Notes: generated from the sequence alone by a model not told the origin. 64,000 nucleotides of DNA from CAWVSB01 sp046710535 (GCA_046710535.1 JBKEHH010000006.1:132081-196080), one strand, 5' to 3'; shown: positions 37,012 through 46,702, counted from the stretch's first letter. Made by a program: numbers and translations.

Positions 37012-37424
37012 AATTTAAGCGTCAAACCCGTGCTGTGCCAGATGTGAATTTAACGCCGCTGATAGATGTGGTATTTTTGTTACTGATTTTTTTTATGGTA
37101 ACCACAACGTTTACCGATGAAGGCAAACTGACTATTACTTTACCAGAAGCTAGCGGAGAGCCCGCGCAAACTCTACCTAGAATGTTGGAGGTGTTAGTGG
37201 GAAGTGATGGTAGGTTTTCAGTGGATGGTAAACTGTTGACGGCCAGTGATGCGAAAACATTAACCATGGCGGTAATTGACGCGGCTGAAGGCGATACTGC
37301 TATCCCGTTTTTGATCACTGCCGATGCTAATGCTTCGCACCAATCAGTTGTTACAGTAATGGATGTAGCTGGTAAAACTGGCTTTGAGAATATTAGTATT
37401 ACTACGGTTTATCCGGATAAATAA
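37008..37424 (+). CDS. exbD: ExbD/TolR-family protein
   Basis: This 138-residue protein has an N-terminal membrane helix with the functional aspartate in VNLTPLIDVVFLLLIFFMVTTTF, followed by a periplasmic domain. GTG at 37008 overlaps the exbB stop. Together with ExbB it makes a proton-driven motor. No tonB gene is adjacent, so the partner is not defined here. Confidence 0.93.
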   Translation: MKFKRQTRAVPDVNLTPLIDVVFLLLIFFMVTTTFTDEGKLTITLPEASGEPAQTLPRMLEVLVGSDGRFSVDGKLLTASDAKTLTMAVIDAAEGDTAIPFLITADANASHQSVVTVMDVAGKTGFENISITTVYPDK

Positions 37425-37450
37425 GTTAATAAGAAATAAGTGAATTAAAC

Positions 37451-39259
37451 ATGGCAAAATCTGATTCTAAAAATGATCTCAGGCTGTATCGGCGGTTACT
37501 AACTTATTTGTATCCGTTAAAACTGATATTTTTACTGAGTATTATTGGCTTTTTGATTTTCTCAGCGGCGCAGGTATTAGCTGCCGACTGGATGCAATTT
37601 GTTATGGATACTATTGCGGGTGAAGAAAATCTCGGCGTCGGTATTACCTCTGGAATAATGCTTAAGTTCTTTGGCGGTTATTCTGAAACTGACAAAGGAC
37701 TATATTTTCTAATTGCTAGTAGCATAGTTGCTTTAGCACTTATTAGAGGTGTTGGTTTTTTTGTTGGTAATTATTTTTTATCATTTGTCTCGTTCACTAT
37801 TATTCATAATTTACGCCAAGATGTGTTTAAGCAAATGTTGGTAGTGCCATCTTCTTATTACGATAAAAGCTCAACAGGTAATTTGATCGCCAAGGTTACC
37901 TATCATGTAAACCAGGTGACCGGTGCGGCTACCGATGCTATAAAAGTAGTTATTCGTGAAGGCTTTTTTGTTATCGGCTTACTGTCCTATATCTTTTGGC
38001 TTAATTGGCAGCTGTCATTAATTATTTTAGCAATCTTTCCTATTATTGGTCTCATAGTTACTTGGGTAGGCAGGCAATTCAGGCGTATTAGCCGAAAACT
38101 ACAGAACTCGGTTGGTGATGTAACTCAGGTCGCTAATGAAACTATTGGCGGTTATAAAGAAGTACGTTTATTTGGTGGCCAGCAATATGAGATGGGCCGA
38201 TTTGGTGAAAGCAGCGCATATAACCGTAAGCATTCACTAAAAATGGCATTTTATTCAGGTACTGCATCACCTGTAATTCAAATCATTATCTCTCTTGCTA
38301 TGGCTACATTAGTCTATGCGGCGTTGAACATGAGAGAGACTTGGACGGCGGGGCAATTTGTCGCTTATTTAATCGCGGCGGGAATGTTAGCTAAACCGAT
38401 TCGCCAGTTATCTGAAGTGGTAAGCATTATTCAGAAAGGCTTAGCAGCTTGCGAAGATTTATTTAGCTTTATGGATAGTGATCAAGAGCAAGATAACGGC
38501 AGCTATCAAGTCGACAGAGTTAAAGGAAAAATAGAATTTAAAGAATTGAGTTTTGCTTATAGCGGCGGTGGAGCGAATGTATTAGAAGATATTAATATTG
38601 AAGTAGAACCGGGCCAGACTGTTGCCTTAGTTGGTTTGTCTGGCAGTGGTAAATCTACTTTAGTAAGTTTGTTAGCGCGGTTTTATAACTACGATAAAGG
38701 TAATATTTTTATAGATGGTGTGGATGTTAACGATTACAAACTAGACAATTTACGCTCGCAAATAGCTATTGTGACCCAGCAAGTTATCTTATTTAACGAC
38801 TCTATTTTTAATAATATTGCCTATGGTCAGTTGGCTAACTCAAGTATTGATGATGTTATGGAAGCTGCCGAAAGCGCTAATGCTAAAGAGTTTATCGAAT
38901 GTTTGCCTGAAGGTATGGAAACTATTGTCGGTGAAAATGGAGTAATGCTATCAGGTGGTCAGCGCCAACGTTTGGCCATAGCGAGAGCGCTACTAAAAAA
39001 CGCACCTATATTGATATTAGATGAAGCAACATCGGCGCTAGACAACAAATCTGAAAATAAAATTCAACAAGCCTTGGAAGCGGTGATGGAAAACAGAACC
39101 ACTTTAGTAATAGCGCATCGCTTATCGACTATAGAAAACGCCGATAAAATATTAGTCATGGAAAGCGGCCGTATTATTGAAGCGGGTAATCATAACGAGC
39201 TGATTGGTAAAAATGGTCTTTATGCCAGCTTGTATGAAAAACGTTTTGATCAAGTGTAG
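37451..39259 (+). CDS. msbA: Lipid A export ABC transporter MsbA
   Basis: This 602-residue half-transporter has six membrane helices (residues 20-320) and an ATPase domain: Walker A GLSGSGKSTLVSLLARFY, Q-loop, signature LSGGQRQRLAIARALL, Walker B ILILDEATSALD and IAHRLSTIENAD. The SDLRLYRRLLTYLYPLK-like start and FKQMLVVPSSYYDKSSTGNLIAKVTYHVNQV are MsbA-like. It flips lipid A-core across the inner membrane. It is followed by lpxK. Confidence 0.95.
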   Translation: MAKSDSKNDLRLYRRLLTYLYPLKLIFLLSIIGFLIFSAAQVLAADWMQFVMDTIAGEENLGVGITSGIMLKFFGGYSETDKGLYFLIASSIVALALIRGVGFFVGNYFLSFVSFTIIHNLRQDVFKQMLVVPSSYYDKSSTGNLIAKVTYHVNQVTGAATDAIKVVIREGFFVIGLLSYIFWLNWQLSLIILAIFPIIGLIVTWVGRQFRRISRKLQNSVGDVTQVANETIGGYKEVRLFGGQQYEMGRFGESSAYNRKHSLKMAFYSGTASPVIQIIISLAMATLVYAALNMRETWTAGQFVAYLIAAGMLAKPIRQLSEVVSIIQKGLAACEDLFSFMDSDQEQDNGSYQVDRVKGKIEFKELSFAYSGGGANVLEDINIEVEPGQTVALVGLSGSGKSTLVSLLARFYNYDKGNIFIDGVDVNDYKLDNLRSQIAIVTQQVILFNDSIFNNIAYGQLANSSIDDVMEAAESANAKEFIECLPEGMETIVGENGVMLSGGQRQRLAIARALLKNAPILILDEATSALDNKSENKIQQALEAVMENRTTLVIAHRLSTIENADKILVMESGRIIEAGNHNELIGKNGLYASLYEKRFDQV

Positions 39260-39271
39260 TTCGGGCTATTA

Positions 39272-40273
39272 GTGAGTTTTATAGAAGACAGTTGGTATAG
39301 CGACAGTGGTTGGACCAAACTACTTAAGCCGCTGTCTTCATTCTATGGCCGTGTTGCAGCAAAACGCCGCGTCAAATTCCTTAGCAACCAAGCTGATTTA
39401 TGGCAACCTCCAGTCCCTGTGGTGGTTGTCGGCAACATCAGTGTCGGTGGTACTGGTAAAACGCCAGTGACTTTGGCATTAATTGAGTATTTTAAATCAT
39501 TGGGCTATAAGCCTGGTGTGATATCACGCGGTTTTGGTGGCAAAGCACCCAGCTATCCTTATGAAGTAATGTCTGACAGCAGCGCCACGCATAGCGGCGA
39601 CGAGCCCTTGTTAATTAAACAGCGCACCAATTGTTGTGTCGTTGTCGATCCCGACCGAGTGGCGGCAGCGCAACAGCTACTTAGCATTGCCGATTGTGAC
39701 CTTATTATTAGTGACGATGGCTTACAGCACTATGCCTTGCTAAGGCATATAGAATTAGCCGTTGTTGATGGTGAGCGCGGCTTAGGTAATGGACGTTTGT
39801 TACCGGCAGGGCCGCTACGAGAATCCGCTCAGAGATTAAGCGAAGTGGATTTTTTATTGGTTAATGGCGGGCAGTGGTCTTTCGGTACCAGAGATATCAA
39901 TAGATTCAGTCTACAAGCCACACGTTTTGTTAATGTTAAAACAGGTGAGACCAAAGCATTGAATCAATGGGCTGGTATAGATTGTCATGCGGTCGCAGGC
40001 ATTGGTAATCCTCAACGCTTCTTTAATACCCTTGCTGCGTTAAACCTTAATATTAAAACTCAGAAAGCATTTCCTGATCACCATAAAATTGCTGAGAAAA
40101 ATTTAGCCTTTAATGATGATCTACCGGTGCTAATAACTGAAAAAGATGCTGTTAAATGCTGCGATTTTGCCGGTGATAAACTATGGTACTTGTCAGTAGA
40201 CGCTCAACTGCCAGTAAATTTTTTGAGCCAACTTAAGCTTACGTTGGAACAGTTTCGAGACCAAACCTTATGA
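39272..40273 (+). CDS. lpxK: Tetraacyldisaccharide 4'-kinase LpxK
   Basis: This 333-residue enzyme has the GTG start MSFIEDSWYSDSGW and the membrane-associated P-loop VVGNISVGGTGKTPVTLALI. VISRGFGG, DEPLLIK and DDGLQHYALLR are LpxK motifs, and ITEKDAVKC lies near the end. It phosphorylates the lipid A precursor. It lies 12 bases after msbA and overlaps kdsB by 4 bases. In Pseudomonas a Trm112-like gene separates lpxK from kdsB; it is not present here. Confidence 0.96.
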   Translation: MSFIEDSWYSDSGWTKLLKPLSSFYGRVAAKRRVKFLSNQADLWQPPVPVVVVGNISVGGTGKTPVTLALIEYFKSLGYKPGVISRGFGGKAPSYPYEVMSDSSATHSGDEPLLIKQRTNCCVVVDPDRVAAAQQLLSIADCDLIISDDGLQHYALLRHIELAVVDGERGLGNGRLLPAGPLRESAQRLSEVDFLLVNGGQWSFGTRDINRFSLQATRFVNVKTGETKALNQWAGIDCHAVAGIGNPQRFFNTLAALNLNIKTQKAFPDHHKIAEKNLAFNDDLPVLITEKDAVKCCDFAGDKLWYLSVDAQLPVNFLSQLKLTLEQFRDQTL

Positions 40274-41046
40274 CATTCAGTGTAATTATTCCAGCGCGCT
40301 ACGCGTCATCGCGCTTACCAGGTAAGCCACTGGCAGATATTGCCGGTAAAACTATGATTGAGCGTGTGTACCAGCAAGCGTTAAAAAGTGATTGTAGCCA
40401 AGTGGTAATTGCAACTGATGACGTCAGAGTAGAGCAGACCTGTGCAGGTTTTACTGCGCCAGTTTGTATCACCGCAAGCGATCATCAGTCGGGTACTGAC
40501 CGTCTACATGAAGCAGCACTAAAGCTCGGTTTAGCTGATGACCATATTGTGGTGAATGTCCAGGGCGATGAACCATTGATTCCGCCTGCGTTGATTAACC
40601 AAGTGGCACAAAACCTGGCCAATAATGACAATGCAGGAATGGCGACGCTGAGTGTTTCAATTGAAGATATGGAAGAGTTTTTAAACCCTAACGCGGTAAA
40701 AGTTGTCGCTAGTGATACCGGTCAAGCTCTCTATTTTAGCCGTGCGCCGATTCCTTGGCCGCGGGATAATACCGATGAATTGCCGCCATTTTATAAGGCT
40801 CAGCGCCATATTGGTATCTACGCTTATCGGGTTTCATTTCTAAAGCAATTTGTTACATGGCCTGTTAGTGATCTCGAACAGACTGAAAAACTGGAACAGT
40901 TACGGGCAATGAGTAATGGTGTTGCTATTCACGTGGCACAAGCTTGTGAAGTGCCACCTGCGGGTATTGATACGCAAGAAGACTTAGACCGAGTACGCCA
41001 GTTATTTGATACAGAATTTGGCGCAGGGCCTGGGGACGAGAAATGA
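40270..41046 (+). CDS. kdsB: CMP-Kdo synthetase KdsB
   Basis: KdsB (258 residues) activates Kdo with CTP for lipopolysaccharide core synthesis. IPARYASSRLPGKPLADI, VIATDD, SGTDRLHEA and VNVQGDEPLIP are diagnostic, followed by ALYFSRAPIPWPR and HIGIYAYR. It overlaps lpxK upstream and the phosphatase gene downstream by 4 bases each. Confidence 0.97.
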   Translation: MTFSVIIPARYASSRLPGKPLADIAGKTMIERVYQQALKSDCSQVVIATDDVRVEQTCAGFTAPVCITASDHQSGTDRLHEAALKLGLADDHIVVNVQGDEPLIPPALINQVAQNLANNDNAGMATLSVSIEDMEEFLNPNAVKVVASDTGQALYFSRAPIPWPRDNTDELPPFYKAQRHIGIYAYRVSFLKQFVTWPVSDLEQTEKLEQLRAMSNGVAIHVAQACEVPPAGIDTQEDLDRVRQLFDTEFGAGPGDEK

Positions 41047-41522
41047 CTATTAAAGTTTTATTTGTCTGTTTGGGAAATATTTGCCGTTCGCCCACCGCTC
41101 ATGGGGTGTTTGAAGAGAAAGTTAGGCAGGCAGGTTTAAGCGCGCAAATTAGTGTTGATTCTGCTGGTACTGGCGATTGGAACCTTGGCAATGCACCAGA
41201 TAAACGCGCTAGTGCCACAGCTAAAAGTAGAAATTATGACTTGTCTTCACTGCGGGCAAGACTAGTGACTAGCGAAGACTTTAATCAGGCTGACTATATG
41301 CTGGCAATGGATAACAGTAACTTGTCTGACTTGCAGATGATGTGCCCAGATAGTTACAGCGGTAAGTTAGGCTTGTTTTTAAGTTATACCGATAGCTTTA
41401 GCGAAACCGAAGTGCCTGATCCATATTACGGTGAAGGTGAAGGCTTTAATTTAGTGTTTGATATGGTGGAAGCAGCTAGTGCTGGTTTACTAGCAGAGAT
41501 AAAAGTGCGGTTAGCGTCTTAA
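41043..41522 (+). CDS. Low-molecular-weight protein-tyrosine phosphatase
   Basis: This 159-residue enzyme has the P-loop VCLGNICRSPTAHG (CX5R) with the nucleophilic cysteine at the start and the general acid aspartate in VPDPYYGEG. Family members dephosphorylate tyrosine residues; in the Pseudomonas cluster the homologue lies at the same place. The substrate is unknown. It overlaps kdsB, and its stop TAA shares a base with the murB ATG. Confidence 0.95.
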   Translation: MTIKVLFVCLGNICRSPTAHGVFEEKVRQAGLSAQISVDSAGTGDWNLGNAPDKRASATAKSRNYDLSSLRARLVTSEDFNQADYMLAMDNSNLSDLQMMCPDSYSGKLGLFLSYTDSFSETEVPDPYYGEGEGFNLVFDMVEAASAGLLAEIKVRLAS

Positions 41523-42556
41523 TGCAAGTATTGGTAAACAGTGACTTGTCAGTGGCCAACACTTTGGCCTTGCCTTGTATTGCTGACTATAAGCTCATCG
41601 TCAATAGCGCTCAGGAGCTGCCTGCAGCAATAGCTTTTGCGGCAGAAAAAAACCTACCGTGGTTAGTGCTGGGCCAGGGCAGTAATGTAGTGCTACCCAG
41701 TAAATTACACGCCGTCGTTATTTTTCTAAGTATTGATGGCGTCGAGATAACTGCTGTTGGTAACAACTTAGTTAAGGCGAAAGTTGGTGCCGGCGAGCCC
41801 TGGCATAATCTTGTTGGCAGCTTATTACAACAAGGGTTTTTTGGTTTGGAAAACTTAGCACTTATTCCCGGTTTGGCCGGCGCTGCGCCAGTTCAAAATA
41901 TCGGTGCTTATGGTCGTGATATTAGTGAGTTTATTGACTCGGTTGAAGTCTACGATCTTGAGCAACAACAAGTTCGTTGTTTATCTGGTGCAGATTGTAA
42001 TTTTAGTTATCGCTCTAGTATATTTAAAACGGTTGCCATGCAGCGCTATATAATTACCGGCTTAAATTTATTGTTGGCCACAAAAGATGCCATCAACATA
42101 AGTTACGGTGGTTTAGCGGCTGAGCTAAAAAATATAGTCGCCCCGACAGCTATAAACGTATTCGACGCAGTGGTTAGAATTCGCTCCTCGAAACTTCCTG
42201 ACCCAGCCGTGCAACCCAATGCAGGTAGCTTCTTTAAAAACCCAGTAGTAGACGCCAGTCATTATCAGCGGCTATTAAAGGCTTACCCTGACTTGGTGGC
42301 CTATCCACAAGCCGATGGCAAGGTTAAGCTCGCCGCGGGCTGGTTAATTGATAATGCCGGCTGGAAAGGTAAGCGCATAGGAGCGGTGGAAACTCATAGT
42401 AAACAAGCGCTGGTGCTGGTTAACGTGGGCGGTGCCACTAGCGAAGATATACTGAGTTACGCGGCCGTATTAAGCGCAGCCATTGAAGATCTATACCAAG
42501 TACGGCTGCAACGAGAGCCAGTGGCATATAGTGCAAGCTGTCAGCGCCTCGCATAA
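41522..42556 (+). CDS. murB: UDP-N-acetylenolpyruvoylglucosamine reductase MurB
   Basis: MurB (344 residues; E. coli 342, type I) reduces the enolpyruvyl group in peptidoglycan precursor synthesis. The FAD-binding part has PWLVLGQGSNVVL and LIPGLAGAAPVQNIGAYG, with SYRSSIFK, the proton-donor region PNAGSFFKNPVV, and the C-terminal WKGKRIGAVETHSKQALVLVN. It ends the lpxK-kdsB-ptp-murB run, whose genes overlap. Confidence 0.97.
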   Translation: MQVLVNSDLSVANTLALPCIADYKLIVNSAQELPAAIAFAAEKNLPWLVLGQGSNVVLPSKLHAVVIFLSIDGVEITAVGNNLVKAKVGAGEPWHNLVGSLLQQGFFGLENLALIPGLAGAAPVQNIGAYGRDISEFIDSVEVYDLEQQQVRCLSGADCNFSYRSSIFKTVAMQRYIITGLNLLLATKDAINISYGGLAAELKNIVAPTAINVFDAVVRIRSSKLPDPAVQPNAGSFFKNPVVDASHYQRLLKAYPDLVAYPQADGKVKLAAGWLIDNAGWKGKRIGAVETHSKQALVLVNVGGATSEDILSYAAVLSAAIEDLYQVRLQREPVAYSASCQRLA

Positions 42557-42675
42557 GCGATAAATATGTAAGCAATAACCCAAACCTAATAAAGATAAAA
42601 TCTCCGCCTCGTTAAGGCAGCTTTGGCTGGTGTAGTTTTTAGCACTGGAGGTTTAAGCGGCGACAGTCAGTTTAG

Positions 42676-43253
42676 ATTTTCTGTTTTTTCCATGACAGCG
42701 CTGCAGCGTTGGTAATTGACGGCAATATTGTCGCTGCAGCCCAAGAAGAGCGCTTTACGGGCAAAAAATATGATCCTGCATTTCCTGCTATGGCCAGTGA
42801 GTTTTGACTGAATGGAGGAGGCTTAGCCCTGTCAGATGTTGATTATGTGGTTTTTTTACGATAAGCCACTGCTAAAATTCGAACGTTTGCTAGAATTCTC
42901 TTTGTCTTATGCGCCGCGTGGTCTTTAATCGTTTTTGGCGGCTATGCCAGTATGATTGCGAGAAAGCTGTATCTAAAGATGACCTTGCACCGCGAATTTG
43001 CAGAGTTAGGCTCTATGGAGGAAAAGACCTACCCCGTTAATGTTTACTGAGCATCATCAATCCCATGCAGCATCGGAATCTTCCCCAAGTCCATTTCAAA
43101 AAAGCCGTGGTTTTATGCCTTGACGGAGTAGGTGAATGGGTTATTAGTAGGGTATTGCTGGGTGATGGTAATGCGTTAACACATTAATGGGAGATCTAGT
43201 TTCCGTATTCGCTAGGTTTATTGTATTCGACGTTTATCTATTACACTGTGTTT
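42676..43253 (+). pseudogene. Decayed NodU/CmcH-family carbamoyltransferase
   Basis: Three frames together read a carbamoyltransferase N-terminal domain: FHDSAAALVIDGNIVAAAQEE, then DVDYVVF, YDKPLLKFERLLEFSLSYAP, FTEHHQSHAAS, KAVVLCLDGVGEW and FPYSLGLLYSTFIYYT. HDSAAAL and HHQSHAAS are the metal-binding, TobZ/NodU-type motifs. There are at least one in-frame TGA (about 42806), a frameshift near 42855, further stops (about 42926, 42959) and more frame changes near 43050 and 43110. Similarity ends near 43253 with no C-terminal domain, so the gene is also truncated. It was probably a cell-surface-modifying gene; the partner genes are absent. Confidence 0.8.
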
Positions 43254-43518
43254 AAAAGAATAAAACTGCGTGCCAACAGGTTTTTCTTGTCTAGTAGCAA
43301 CAACGCCAAGCCAAGAAATAACAAACTAAACCGCAGTCTGGCAGAAAAGCCGCCGCTGGAATTTTTATCAAACAGTACTTCCCGTTGTTTTAAAATTAAC
43401 TCAACAATATCATTTGAAAAAAACCACGGGCAGGCTGTTATAATAGTAAGGATAATATCATTTTGTTAAGCGATAACAGCGCTAACATAGTAAAATAAGT
43501 TGGAACGAGCGAGTAGCA
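43254..43518. other. Gap between carbamoyltransferase remnant and alkB
   Basis: No gene is supported; the open frame here (starting MYSTF) merely continues the remnant. TTGAAA (43414-43419) and TATAAT (43439-43444) could be an alkB promoter, but the 19-base spacer is long. Confidence 0.35.
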
Positions 43519-44121
43519 GTGACCCCAAATTTATCCTCTAGCGAAGAAATATTAGATACCGGTTGTGAGTTAATCTATTACCCCTGTTTTTTGGGGGCTG
43601 ATTCAGCTAGATTGTTCGCCAATTTACAGTCGGAACTTGACTGGAAAAAAGAGTATTTAACAATGTTTGGCAAGACTGTTCCAAGCCCTAGGTTGATGGC
43701 TTTGTATGGCGAAGATGGTATTAGTTATCGCTATTCTGGCACCGAGCATAAAGCGGCTACTTGGACGACAGTGTTAACACAAATCAATCAATTAATAGCT
43801 CAGGTATGCGGGCAGCGCTTTAACTCCGCGTTAGCTAATCTCTATAGAAATGGCGAAGATTCGATGGGCTGGCATAGTGATGATGAGGCGGAGTTAGGTG
43901 TCAATCCTGTGGTCGCATCAATAAGCTTGGGTGCAGAGCGAGATTTTGTACTGCGCAACAAGAGTGACACTAGCGAACAGCATAAATTTAACTTAGCCAA
44001 CGGTAGTTTGTTAATTATGCGAGGGCAAACTCAAGCATGTTGGCAGCATAGCCTGCCTAAACGCAAACGCTGCCTTGAACCTCGAATTAATCTGTCTTTT
44101 AGGCAAATTTATGACGAATAA
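43519..44121 (+). CDS. alkB: AlkB-type 2-oxoglutarate/iron dioxygenase
   Basis: The 200-residue protein (GTG start after GGAACGAGCGAG) is an AlkB family DNA-repair dioxygenase. Iron ligands are H and D in WHSDDE and the distal H in WQHSLPK; RINLSFR carries the 2-oxoglutarate-binding arginine, and LANLYRNGEDSMGWHSD is typical. It should reverse alkylation damage on bases (oxidative dealkylation). It resembles the ALKBH2/3-like subgroup with PSPRL and YRYSG. uvrC follows 38 bases later. Confidence 0.92.
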   Translation: MTPNLSSSEEILDTGCELIYYPCFLGADSARLFANLQSELDWKKEYLTMFGKTVPSPRLMALYGEDGISYRYSGTEHKAATWTTVLTQINQLIAQVCGQRFNSALANLYRNGEDSMGWHSDDEAELGVNPVVASISLGAERDFVLRNKSDTSEQHKFNLANGSLLIMRGQTQACWQHSLPKRKRCLEPRINLSFRQIYDE

Positions 44122-44159
44122 TTGCCTGTGCTTTAGCAATTCACCTACAATGATTTTCA

Positions 44160-46013
44160 ATGACTGACTCAACTGACATTATAGCGACTGAACGCAAAGG
44201 TTTTGATTCGAAACCATTTTTGCAACAGCTAACGACGCGCCCCGGTATTTACCAAATGTTGGGGGCAGACGGCGGGGTACTGTATGTCGGTAAAGCTAAA
44301 AATCTTAAAAATAGGGTGTCCAGTTACTTTAGGGCTACTGGTTTAAATAATAAAACCGTTGCCTTAGTTTCACGTATAGCCAGCGTTGATGTAACGATAA
44401 CTAATAGCGAAACAGAAGCGCTGTTGTTGGAACATAACCTAATTAAAAGTCATCGCCCGCAATACAATATATTGCTGCGCGATGATAAATCTTATCCCTA
44501 TATTCATGTGTCGGCGGGCAAATACCCGCGTCTATCGGTGCATCGCGGTGCAAAAACGGGCAAGGGGCGTTATTTTGGCCCATACCCTAACGCCAATGCG
44601 GTGCGAGAAAGTTTGGCTTTTTTACAAAAAGTGTTTCAAGTTCGCTCTTGTGAAGACACTGTTTTCAAAAATCGTACCAGGCCTTGTTTGCAATATCAGA
44701 TAGGGCGCTGCACCGGCCCTTGTGTAGAAAAAATATCAGTACCAGACTACGCTGACACAGTAAGGCACACCGAGCTATTTTTGGAAGGTAAAAGCCAAGC
44801 GTTAACTCAAGAGCTGGCCGACAAAATGGAAGAGTCTTCCGGCAAGTTAGAATTTGAACGTGCGGCTGAATTTAGAGACCAACTAAGTGCCCTGCAGAGT
44901 ATTCGCGAAAAACAATATATAGAAGGTGAAACCGGTGATTTAGACATTGTCGCCTGTGTTGTCCATTCTGGTTATATCTGTGTGCAGTTAATGTTTGCAC
45001 GTGCTGGCCGCATTTTAGGTAGCAAAAGCTTTTACCCAAAAATCCATTTAGAAGAAAGTGTCGGTGAAATACTGTCGGCGTTTTTAGCGCAATATTACTT
45101 GGCTGAGAGCTTGCAAGACATTCCCAAAGAGATTTTAGTTAATCACCCGCTGCCTGATGATGATATTTTAGCTGAGGCCTTAACCGCAAAAATGGGACGG
45201 AAAACGGCGGTTACTACTAAAGTTCGTGGTAACAGAGCCAAGTGGTTGGCGCTTGCTGAGCAAACTGCAGACCAGAACTGCGCCAGCTTAATGGTCACCC
45301 GAGATAATATGCACAAACGGTTTGAGGCATTGCGCGATGCCTTGCAATTGGATGAGGCACCAGCGCGGATGGAGTGCTTTGATATTAGTCATTCCAGTGG
45401 TGAGGCGACTGTTGCCTCCTGCGTAGTTTTTAACCAAGAGGGGCCGTTAAAGCAAGATTACCGTCGTTTTAATATTGAAGGCATTGAGCCTGGCGACGAC
45501 TACGCGGCAATGAAACAAGCGCTGACGCGACGCTATAAGCGTATTCAGCAGGGTGAAGGGCTATTGCCAGACTTGTTAGTGATAGACGGTGGCAAAGGCC
45601 AGATGACCCAAGCCACTGAAGTACTTAATGAGCTGGCCGTTACTGGTGTTACTTTGTTAGGCATTGCCAAAGGAACTACCCGCAAGCCGGGCTTAGAGCA
45701 TTTGTTTGTCGGCGATGAGCAACGTGAGTTCCAACTTCGGCCTACATCGCCGGCATTACATCTATTGCAGCAAATTCGCGACGAAGCTCATCGCTTTGCC
45801 ATTACTGGGCATAGAAACCGCCGAGACAAAAAGCGCCGGGTATCGGGTCTCGAAGCAGTGCCCGGAGTAGGGCCGGGCAGGCGGCGTGAATTGTTAAGAT
45901 ATTTCGGCGGTCTCCAAGAGGTAAATGGCGCAACCGCTGAAGAATTAGCACGCGTACCTGGAATTAGTACTAAAATAGCCCAAACCATATATGATGCGCT
46001 GCATTCAGAGTAG
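44160..46013 (+). CDS. uvrC: Excinuclease ABC subunit C
   Basis: UvrC (617 residues; E. coli 610) makes both incisions in nucleotide excision repair. It has an N-terminal GIY-YIG domain (RPGIYQMLGADGGVLYVGKAKNLKNR), a cysteine pair (YQIGRCTGPCV), the UvrBC motif (about 200-235), the RNase-H-like endonuclease (ECFDISHSSGEATVASCVVF, LLVIDGGKGQ) and C-terminal helix-hairpin-helix repeats (VPGVGPGRRRELLRYFGG). It is followed by pgsA, as in Pseudomonads. Confidence 0.98.
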   Translation: MTDSTDIIATERKGFDSKPFLQQLTTRPGIYQMLGADGGVLYVGKAKNLKNRVSSYFRATGLNNKTVALVSRIASVDVTITNSETEALLLEHNLIKSHRPQYNILLRDDKSYPYIHVSAGKYPRLSVHRGAKTGKGRYFGPYPNANAVRESLAFLQKVFQVRSCEDTVFKNRTRPCLQYQIGRCTGPCVEKISVPDYADTVRHTELFLEGKSQALTQELADKMEESSGKLEFERAAEFRDQLSALQSIREKQYIEGETGDLDIVACVVHSGYICVQLMFARAGRILGSKSFYPKIHLEESVGEILSAFLAQYYLAESLQDIPKEILVNHPLPDDDILAEALTAKMGRKTAVTTKVRGNRAKWLALAEQTADQNCASLMVTRDNMHKRFEALRDALQLDEAPARMECFDISHSSGEATVASCVVFNQEGPLKQDYRRFNIEGIEPGDDYAAMKQALTRRYKRIQQGEGLLPDLLVIDGGKGQMTQATEVLNELAVTGVTLLGIAKGTTRKPGLEHLFVGDEQREFQLRPTSPALHLLQQIRDEAHRFAITGHRNRRDKKRRVSGLEAVPGVGPGRRRELLRYFGGLQEVNGATAEELARVPGISTKIAQTIYDALHSE

Positions 46014-46018
46014 ATTAA

Positions 46019-46588
46019 GTGAAAGTTAAGCTGTTAAATATTAATATTCCCAACGCTCTTACGATCTTTCGGATTGTGCTAATCCCTATATTTGTATTGG
46101 TGTTTTATCTCCCCGGGGATTCTAGTCACATTTTTTGCGCGGTTATCTTTTTTGTCGCCGCCGTTACTGACTGGCTTGATGGCTATTTGGCTCGAGTGTT
46201 AGATCAAGGTACCCAGTTTGGTGCATTTCTAGACCCCGTAGCCGATAAGCTAATGGTGGCAACGGCCTTGGTGTTGTTAGTAGAGCAGCAGGACGACAGT
46301 TTATTTACCGTAGCGGCTATGGTGATTATAGGCCGCGAATTCGTTATTTCAGCGCTGCGTGAATGGATGGCTGAGTTAGGAAAAAGTGCCAGTGTAGCGG
46401 TGTCATTTATCGGTAAAGCGAAAACATTAGCGCAAATGGCGGCAATATTTGCCTTATTGTTGGCCGGCCCACAAATGCCAGGTTATGTGTTACAGCTAGG
46501 CTATGTGTTGCTATATGCGTCAGCGGCTTTAACCCTTTGGTCTATGGCAGTGTATTTAAGTGCCGCTATTAATGAATTCGAAGGCTGA
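46019..46588 (+). CDS. pgsA: CDP-diacylglycerol-glycerol-3-phosphate phosphatidyltransferase
   Basis: PgsA (189 residues, GTG start) is an integral membrane enzyme of phosphatidylglycerol synthesis. The CDP-alcohol phosphatidyltransferase motif is DWLDGYLARVLDQGTQFGAFLDPVADK (DG-2x-AR-8x-G-3x-D-3x-D). NIPNALTIFRIVLIPIFVL is the N-terminal signature. It begins 5 bases after uvrC and is probably co-transcribed with it. Confidence 0.96.
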   Translation: MKVKLLNINIPNALTIFRIVLIPIFVLVFYLPGDSSHIFCAVIFFVAAVTDWLDGYLARVLDQGTQFGAFLDPVADKLMVATALVLLVEQQDDSLFTVAAMVIIGREFVISALREWMAELGKSASVAVSFIGKAKTLAQMAAIFALLLAGPQMPGYVLQLGYVLLYASAALTLWSMAVYLSAAINEFEG

Positions 46589-46630
46589 TTGAGCAAAAAA
46601 ACAGCATATTGGTATTAATTCATTCATTAC

Positions 46631-46659
46631 TTGTAACCATTTATTGCCGTCCGTATAAT
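46631..46659 (+). promoter_or_regulatory. Strong promoter for the tRNA-Cys/tRNA-Leu unit
   Basis: TTGTAA (46631-46636) and TATAAT (46654-46659) have a perfect 17-base spacing, followed by a GC-rich discriminator (CGCGCCG), which is typical for stable RNA promoters under stringent control. tRNA-Cys begins 44 bases downstream. Confidence 0.8.
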
Positions 46660-46702
46660 CGCGCCGTTGGCCATTATCTAGCTAATAGATGTGGTTATTA
46701 AA

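Noticed and set aside
43221..43469. 82-codon frame MYSTFIYYTV...
   Set aside because: Its first codons are the tail of the carbamoyltransferase remnant and the rest is random-looking.
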